From positions 1 to 46,321 of the forward strand of contig NZ_JADEVZ010000037.1 in NCBI RefSeq assembly GCF_015207875.1: a DNA stretch of 46,321 nucleotides, read 5' to 3'. How positions within the stretch are numbered: position 1 is the stretch's first letter; every line of letters starts with the position of its first letter. Origin of the DNA: Dolichospermum sp. LEGE 00240 (GTDB taxonomy: Bacteria; Cyanobacteriota; Cyanobacteriia; Cyanobacteriales; Nostocaceae). Under the pieces are notes generated by a model. The model was given only the letters and a program-made list of their open reading frames with translations, had not been told where the DNA came from and made no database searches. Shown here piece after piece: positions 42,180 through 46,321 of the stretch. A program made the translations under genes and the position numbers.

Positions 42180-43286
42180 TTAGCGGAAAGGTGGAGAATA
42201 GAGTAATCCTCCTTTTGAGGAAATTTGATTTTGTCCCCGGGGGAGATTTAGTTTTGTTTTTGCTCCCAAATTGCGATCATAAATTTCGCCATAGTTACCA
42301 ACGTGCTTAATTATTTTGGCAGCAAAATCTTTTGTTAAACCAATTCCTTCACCCAAGTTTCCTTCTGTTCCTAAAAAACGTTTAATATCGGGATCTTTAC
42401 TATTAGCAAACCCTGCTAAATTTTGAGAATTAATTCCTAATTCTTCTGCTTTCACTAAAGCATAAACAGTCCATTTGACTATATCACTCCACTGAGTGTC
42501 ACCCTTAGCAACTGCTGGCGCTAGAGGTTCAGAGGAAAGAACATCATCTAAAATGATATTATCGTCTGGTTTAGGTAGGGTTGTGCGTCGAGAAACCAGT
42601 GCAGAACGGTCTGTGGTTACAGCATCACAACGTCCTTCTGCATAGGTAGCAAAGGTGATATTCACATCTTCAAAAACAACGGATTTATAAGTAATTCCCC
42701 GTTTCCGCATTTGGTCTGCTAAATTTTGTTCGGTGGTAGTTCCAGTTTGCACACAAATAGCTTTGTCTTTCAGGTCTTTGATAGATTTAATATTGCTATT
42801 TTTACGCACCATGACAGCTTGACCATCGTAAAATACCACAGGGGCAAAATCTAAACCCTGGGAAGTTGCACGGCTAAAAGTCCAGCTAGTATTGCGACTG
42901 AGAATATCTACCTCTCCAGTTTGCAAAGCTGTAAATCGCTCCTTGGTGTTGAGATTGCGATATTCTACCGCATCTGGATTATCAAATACTGCTGCTGCAA
43001 CCGCCCGACAAATATCAACGTCAATGCCGCTATATTTGCCGTCAGTGCCGACAAAACTAAATCCTGGTAGTTCCCCGCTAACGCCACAAACAAGCTGTCC
43101 ACGGCTTTTAATGCGATTCCAGATCACGCGAGTAACTTGTCCTGGGGGGGTGCTGTCGGGATTTTGTGTATTGGGATTATTTTGTGGTTGATCATTACAG
43201 GCGCTCAGAATTAAGATTAAAGGAGCGATCGCTAAAGGCATCCCTATTCCCTGTAAAATCACAGATAATTTACTAAATTTCATCAT
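42180..43286 (-). CDS. natF: amino-acid ABC transporter substrate-binding lipoprotein (NatF-like)
   Basis: The protein of about 368 residues is a periplasmic binding protein of the AapJ/BztA family. A signal peptide ends in a lipobox LILSAC, so it should be lipid-anchored. The SBP_bac_3 domain shows RGQLVCGVSGELPGFSFVGT, KYSGIDVDICRAVAAAVF and VQTGTTTEQNLADQM. The frame is open to 43322; ATG 43286 (MMKFSKLS) gives a standard signal sequence. First gene of the operon; the 165-bp gap to the divergent grxC should hold its promoter. Confidence 0.9.
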   Translation of the reverse strand: MMKFSKLSVILQGIGMPLAIAPLILILSACNDQPQNNPNTQNPDSTPPGQVTRVIWNRIKSRGQLVCGVSGELPGFSFVGTDGKYSGIDVDICRAVAAAVFDNPDAVEYRNLNTKERFTALQTGEVDILSRNTSWTFSRATSQGLDFAPVVFYDGQAVMVRKNSNIKSIKDLKDKAICVQTGTTTEQNLADQMRKRGITYKSVVFEDVNITFATYAEGRCDAVTTDRSALVSRRTTLPKPDDNIILDDVLSSEPLAPAVAKGDTQWSDIVKWTVYALVKAEELGINSQNLAGFANSKDPDIKRFLGTEGNLGEGIGLTKDFAAKIIKHVGNYGEIYDRNLGAKTKLNLPRGQNQISSKGGLLYSPPFR

Positions 43287-43450
43287 TGTTTTTTTCCAAG
43301 AATCTTCTTTGGATGTTTCCATACAATTGAAACATTTATTGATACTCGTGGCAAATATATCTTCTTAGGAGTACCACTAACGGCGCTCCAGCTATTAAAC
43401 TGGATTTGTGTAGATGAGATTTAATAACAAAAAACCTCTTAATTAAGAAT

Positions 43451-43771
43451 ATGCTAAATTTTCTCAACTCTCTCCTCGGTCGCCACCCAGAGCGAATCAA
43501 AGCAAATGTTGAAATTTATACTTGGCAAACTTGCCCCTACTGCATTCGTGCTAAAATGCTACTATCATGGAAAGGTGTTAATTTCACCGAATACAAAATT
43601 GACGGTGACGAAACAGCTAGAGCAAGTATGGCAGAACGCGCCGACGGTCGCCGTAGCGTCCCCCAAATTTTTATTAATAATCAACATATTGGTGGTTGTG
43701 ATGACCTGTATCAATTAGATGCAAAAGCTCAACTTGACCCTCTGTTATTTCAGGTTGCGGGTAATGGGTAA
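43451..43771 (+). CDS. grxC: glutaredoxin 3
   Basis: The 106-residue protein has the dithiol active site CPYC (28-31) in IYTWQTCPYCIRAKMLL, the cis-Pro region SVPQIFIN and the GSH-binding GGCDDL. It reduces disulfides and glutathionylated proteins. A repeat of GGGAATT type begins at the stop codon. Confidence 0.94.
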   Translation: MLNFLNSLLGRHPERIKANVEIYTWQTCPYCIRAKMLLSWKGVNFTEYKIDGDETARASMAERADGRRSVPQIFINNQHIGGCDDLYQLDAKAQLDPLLFQVAGNG

Positions 43772-43905
43772 TTGGGAATTGGGAATTGGGAATTGGTAAT
43801 GGGTAATGGGTAATTGGTAATTGGTAATTTCCTCATTTCTTCCTTCTCCTGAACTCCTTTCTTTCTTCTCCTGAACTCCTGAACTCCTGACTCCTGACTC
43901 CTCTA
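43772..43905. repeat. GGGAATT and CTCCTGA short tandem repeats
   Basis: The whole grxC-tadA gap is repeats: about eight GGGAATT/GGTAATT heptamers, then CTCCTGAACTCCTGACTCCT-type units running to the tadA start. No clear ribosome-binding site for tadA is found outside the repeat; CTCC-rich sequence precedes it. Confidence 0.85.
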
Positions 43906-44385
43906 ATGCTTGAACACCCAGAATATTTACAATATCGAAAATGGATGAATCACGCTCTAGAATTGGCACGGGTGGCGGGTGATGCTGGTGAAGTTCCTGT
44001 GGGGGCTGTAATTGTTGACATAGATAATCAATTGGTTGCTGTGGGTGAAAATCGCAAAGAGCGAGATCAAGATCCGACTGCACACGCAGAAATTATGGCG
44101 ATTCGGGCTGCTAGTCAAGTTTTACAAAGTTGGCGCTTGCATCAATGTACTTTATATGTCACTCTGGAACCCTGTCCGATGTGTGCCGGTGCGATAGTTC
44201 ATGCGCGATTAGGAAAATTGGTCTATGGTGTGGACGATACCAAAACTGGTGCTATTCGTACTGTTATTAACATCCCTGATCACCCAGCCTCTAATCACCG
44301 AGTGAAAGTGGTGGGGGGTATTCTAGAATCAGACTGTCGAGAACAATTACAAAATTGGTTTGCTACCCAACGTCAAAGAAAATAA
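43906..44385 (+). CDS. tadA: tRNA adenosine(34) deaminase
   Basis: The 159-residue protein is a zinc-dependent deaminase that makes inosine at the wobble position of tRNA-Arg(ACG). Zinc and proton-shuttle motifs are HAE (60-62) and PCPMC (89-93). It also has NHALELARVAGDAGEVPVGA at the N-terminus and VYGVDDTKTGA. ATG start adjoins a repeat region. Confidence 0.94.
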   Translation: MLEHPEYLQYRKWMNHALELARVAGDAGEVPVGAVIVDIDNQLVAVGENRKERDQDPTAHAEIMAIRAASQVLQSWRLHQCTLYVTLEPCPMCAGAIVHARLGKLVYGVDDTKTGAIRTVINIPDHPASNHRVKVVGGILESDCREQLQNWFATQRQRK

Positions 44386-44497
44386 CAGACACAGATAAAA
44401 CTGTCCAAATGGGAAAACACAAGTTACCCAAGAAAATATACGGTGGACATAATCAAGTTTGTGTCATCTTTTATTCGCCAAAAAATCAGCCACCGTC

Positions 44498-45289
44498 ATG
44501 ATCAAATCATACTTTGCTTCTACTAACCGCCATTCTCAAACTAGAAATACGCCTGTAAATCCTCACCTCGACTCCCCTCGGCGACCTTCGGTGCTTCAGA
44601 ATACCTCGCGGGTTTCGCCTTGGTTAATCCGTGTTGCTTATCTTCTGGGACACTACATGGTTTTGCCATCTTTCTTTGGGCGTATTCAGGTGACGGGAAG
44701 AGAAAATGTTCCTAAAAGTGGACCGGTGATTCTTGCACCTACCCATCGTTCCCGTTGGGATTCCCTGGTTTTGCCCTACGCTACTGGTCGTTGTGTGACG
44801 GGTAGAGATATGCGATTTATGGTAACGAGTAATGAATGTCAAGGGTTGCAAGGTTGGTTTGTGCTGCGAATGGGTGGTTTTCCTGTGAATATTGAACGTC
44901 CGGCGATCGCAACTCTCCGGCATACGGTAGAGTTAATGCAGCAGGGGGAAATGTTAGTTATTTATCCCGAAGGTGGCATTCATCGTGATGGTCAACTTCA
45001 TCCCCTCAAGCCGGGAATCGCTCGTTTAGCTGTGAATGCTGAATCTACCTATCCAGGATTAGATATTAAGGTTATCCCTGTCGGTATCCACTACAGTGAA
45101 CCCTATCCTAATTGGGGTGCTGATGTGAATGTTCATATTGGTGAACCTATCAAAGCCGCAGATTATATGAATGGAAATTTAAAACTAGAAGCCAAAAGGC
45201 TGACAGCAGATTTAACCCATAAATTAAAACAATTAAGTCATCAAGAAGTAGAAATTAGCGATCGCATTTTTGCAAAAATTCATAATTAA
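44498..45289 (+). CDS. plsC: 1-acyl-sn-glycerol-3-phosphate acyltransferase family protein
   Basis: The protein of about 263 residues carries the acyltransferase motifs HRSRWD (HX4D, H83 to D88) and YPEGG (156-160), with the conserved GGFPVNIERP between. It should acylate lysophosphatidate in membrane lipid synthesis. The first 40 residues are hydrophilic and precede a hydrophobic stretch (LIRVAYLLGHYMVLPSFF). The frame is open to a TTG at 44459; the ATG at 44498 (MIKSYF) is preferred. Exact acyl acceptor is not fixed by sequence. Confidence 0.87.
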   Translation: MIKSYFASTNRHSQTRNTPVNPHLDSPRRPSVLQNTSRVSPWLIRVAYLLGHYMVLPSFFGRIQVTGRENVPKSGPVILAPTHRSRWDSLVLPYATGRCVTGRDMRFMVTSNECQGLQGWFVLRMGGFPVNIERPAIATLRHTVELMQQGEMLVIYPEGGIHRDGQLHPLKPGIARLAVNAESTYPGLDIKVIPVGIHYSEPYPNWGADVNVHIGEPIKAADYMNGNLKLEAKRLTADLTHKLKQLSHQEVEISDRIFAKIHN

Positions 45290-45299
45290 AATCAGGTAG

Positions 45300-45318
45300 G
45301 GGCGCAGGGCTTGCGCCC
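45300..45318. repeat. GGGCGCA palindromic dispersed repeat, second copy
   Basis: GGGCGCA and TGCGCCC are inverted around 5 nt, as at 24796-24814, and again preceded by GTAGG. It sits between the convergent plsC and broken LptF/G-like genes. Confidence 0.75.
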
Positions 45319-45394
45319 ATTCATAAGTTACAATCAGGAAAATTCCTCCCCTAGTTCCCATTACTTACAGGTATTTAACAAATATAATCCGATT

Positions 45395-46197
45395 TCAGGA
45401 ATTTTTTTCAGTTAATATGTAAAAGCTAAAACCTGTAGCCAAAATATTTGGTAGCCATATTACATAACTGTAGATATTTCCTGAAATAATTAAAGCATTA
45501 ATAACCGCCTCAAATATTTTCATTAACCCCAGAATTACTAAAGTAACTGTAAAACTATTATATTTAATCCTTGGTTGCAAATTAATTCCTATAGCTGTAC
45601 CCAAGAAAGCCAATACAGCGCAGGAAATAGGTAGGGTAAATCTTTTTTGAAGATTAACTTGTAATTTGATTAGATTCGGGATATCTCCTGCTTTTTTTGC
45701 AACTAACAATCGTTGATAAATTTGAAATATATTCATTTCTCTATGATCTAATTTTTCCCTATCTAGTTGAAATTGCCGAGATATACTAGAAAGATTAAGG
45801 CGAATTTCATCAAACTTAATTCCCTGACCATAAGAACCATCTGGATTAATTATACTCTTGACACCATTATAAAAAAACCAATATTTGTTTCCTTCATTCC
45901 ATTCAGCAAATTTAGATTTTATAATTACCTTCAAACCCCGATTATCTCTAATTAATAAGGTAACTTCTTGCATTTTTCCATCACTAAATCTCTCTGAGTA
46001 AAAGAAGTATTTAAGATAATTATCTTTATCAGATATTTGTTCATAATTTCTGTTGGCTAATTCTTTATAAACAATGTGATGACTTTTAAGATCCCATCTA
46101 TTTATATTCATCACTTCCTCTAAGGTAATAGCAGCTTTATAGTTAGAGATAGGGACAATACTCTCATTAACAATAAATAGGATTAATGAAAGAATAA
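45395..46197 (-). pseudogene. second LptF/LptG-family permease, 5' end lost to an IS
   Basis: The frame is open from the IS junction and reads LILFIVNESIVPISNYKAAI, matching the third membrane helix and NExIxP motif of LptF/G (compare FNEQIAPAANYKA in the gene at 9888). It continues through the periplasmic region and three C-terminal helices (FTLPISCAVLAFLGTAIGIN onward) to a normal stop. Roughly the first 110 residues of the family are missing. A GTG at 46114 could in principle start a shorter product, but it would lack the first three helices. Treated as inactivated. Confidence 0.85.
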
Positions 46198-46321
46198 GAG
46201 GATGTTTGAAAAGTTTTGAGGAGTCAAAATTTATGCCAATCGCCTGATCATGATACGGATCATAGCTAGATAGATAAAAGTCTCAGAGGTTTCAGGTAGT
46301 AACTCGTAGTCTCTGACTAAT
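46197..46321 (-). mobile_element. IS5-type insertion sequence, 3' end (runs off the window)
   Basis: The terminus AGAGGATGTTTGAAAAGT starts at 46197. Inside, on the minus strand, the transposase C-terminus (stop at 46231-46233) reads LVRDYELLPETSETFIYLAM then IRIMIRRLA, the typical end of IS5/IS1031-like DDE transposases. The element therefore points its 3' end at the broken permease gene. Only 125 bp are visible. The terminal repeat matches the MITE at 2516-2714. Confidence 0.88.
46231..46321 (-). CDS. IS5-family transposase, C-terminal fragment at window edge
   Basis: Thirty codons are visible, in one open frame ending at TAA 46231-46233. The DYELLPETSE segment followed by FIYLAMIRIMIRRLA is a conserved tail of transposases often annotated as IS5 family or DUF4096/transposase in cyanobacteria. 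The catalytic DDE residues lie outside the window. Confidence 0.85.
   Translation of the reverse strand, partial: LVRDYELLPETSETFIYLAMIRIMIRRLA

Noticed and set aside
43772-44083. minus-strand ORF of 112 residues opposite tadA
   Set aside because: It consists of repeat-encoded residues plus antisense of tadA.

Overview
The window looks like a chromosome segment of a filamentous, probably heterocyst-forming cyanobacterium (Nostocales). The evidence is the many GCGATCGC (HIP1) palindromes, an AT-rich base composition, cyanobacterial marker genes (RpaB, the ferredoxin-thioredoxin reductase catalytic subunit, a bidomain sucrose-phosphate synthase, an SigD-like sigma factor next to carB and dps, a NatFGH-BgtA-type amino-acid transporter) and heptameric tandem repeats between genes. 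The genus is an inference; high repeat, MITE and broken-gene content would suit a bloom-forming Anabaena/Dolichospermum-like genome.

Layout. 1-15.8 kb is mainly housekeeping: rpaB(-), radA(+), ACT-domain malic enzyme(-), spsA(-), a partner-switching/response-regulator set (RsbW-like kinase, receiver-GAF-PP2C phosphatase, LuxR-type regulator, all -), an LPS-transport block (LptF/G-type permease, lptB, lptA, all -), DUF309, ftrC, DUF58 (-) and mtnA(+). 15.8-20.2 kb is accessory: degenerate gene pieces, MITEs and an uncommon cassette of a membrane-anchored GTPase followed by a short membrane ORF and a WD40-like ORF that appear to be one gene split at a run of nine T. A PD-(D/E)XK-like gene and decayed HTH and Rpn-type nuclease genes follow. 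20.2-24.8 kb is a cobalamin locus: cobL(-), then a cobalamin riboswitch driving cobG-cobH-cobI(+). 24.8-32.9 kb holds a thioredoxin-like ferredoxin, dps, carB, a group 2 sigma factor and a DUF760 gene.

33-38.9 kb is a defence/addiction island in decay: a NUDIX gene, a MazEF-type pair between 190-bp direct repeats (one holding a 161-bp MITE with an 8-bp target duplication), a tRNA 3'-end fragment, a GmrSD-like (DUF262+DUF1524) gene cut by an in-frame amber codon, an intact DUF433-DUF5615 pair, a frameshifted HigB with a HigA-like partner, and a DUF29 remnant. 38.9-43.3 kb is a polar amino-acid ABC transporter operon (natF-natG-small ORF-natH-bgtA, -). 43.4-46.3 kb carries a glutaredoxin, tadA, a plsC-like acyltransferase, and a second LptF/G-family gene cut at its 5' side by an IS5-type insertion sequence that runs off the window. 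The terminal repeat of that IS matches those of a 199-bp MITE 43 kb away, after radA.

The most unusual items are the GTPase/WD40 membrane cassette with its poly-T frame junction, the nested repeat/MITE architecture around the toxin-antitoxin pair, and a repeat inserted in frame inside cobG. All function calls rest on motif recognition from the sequence; no database search was run.
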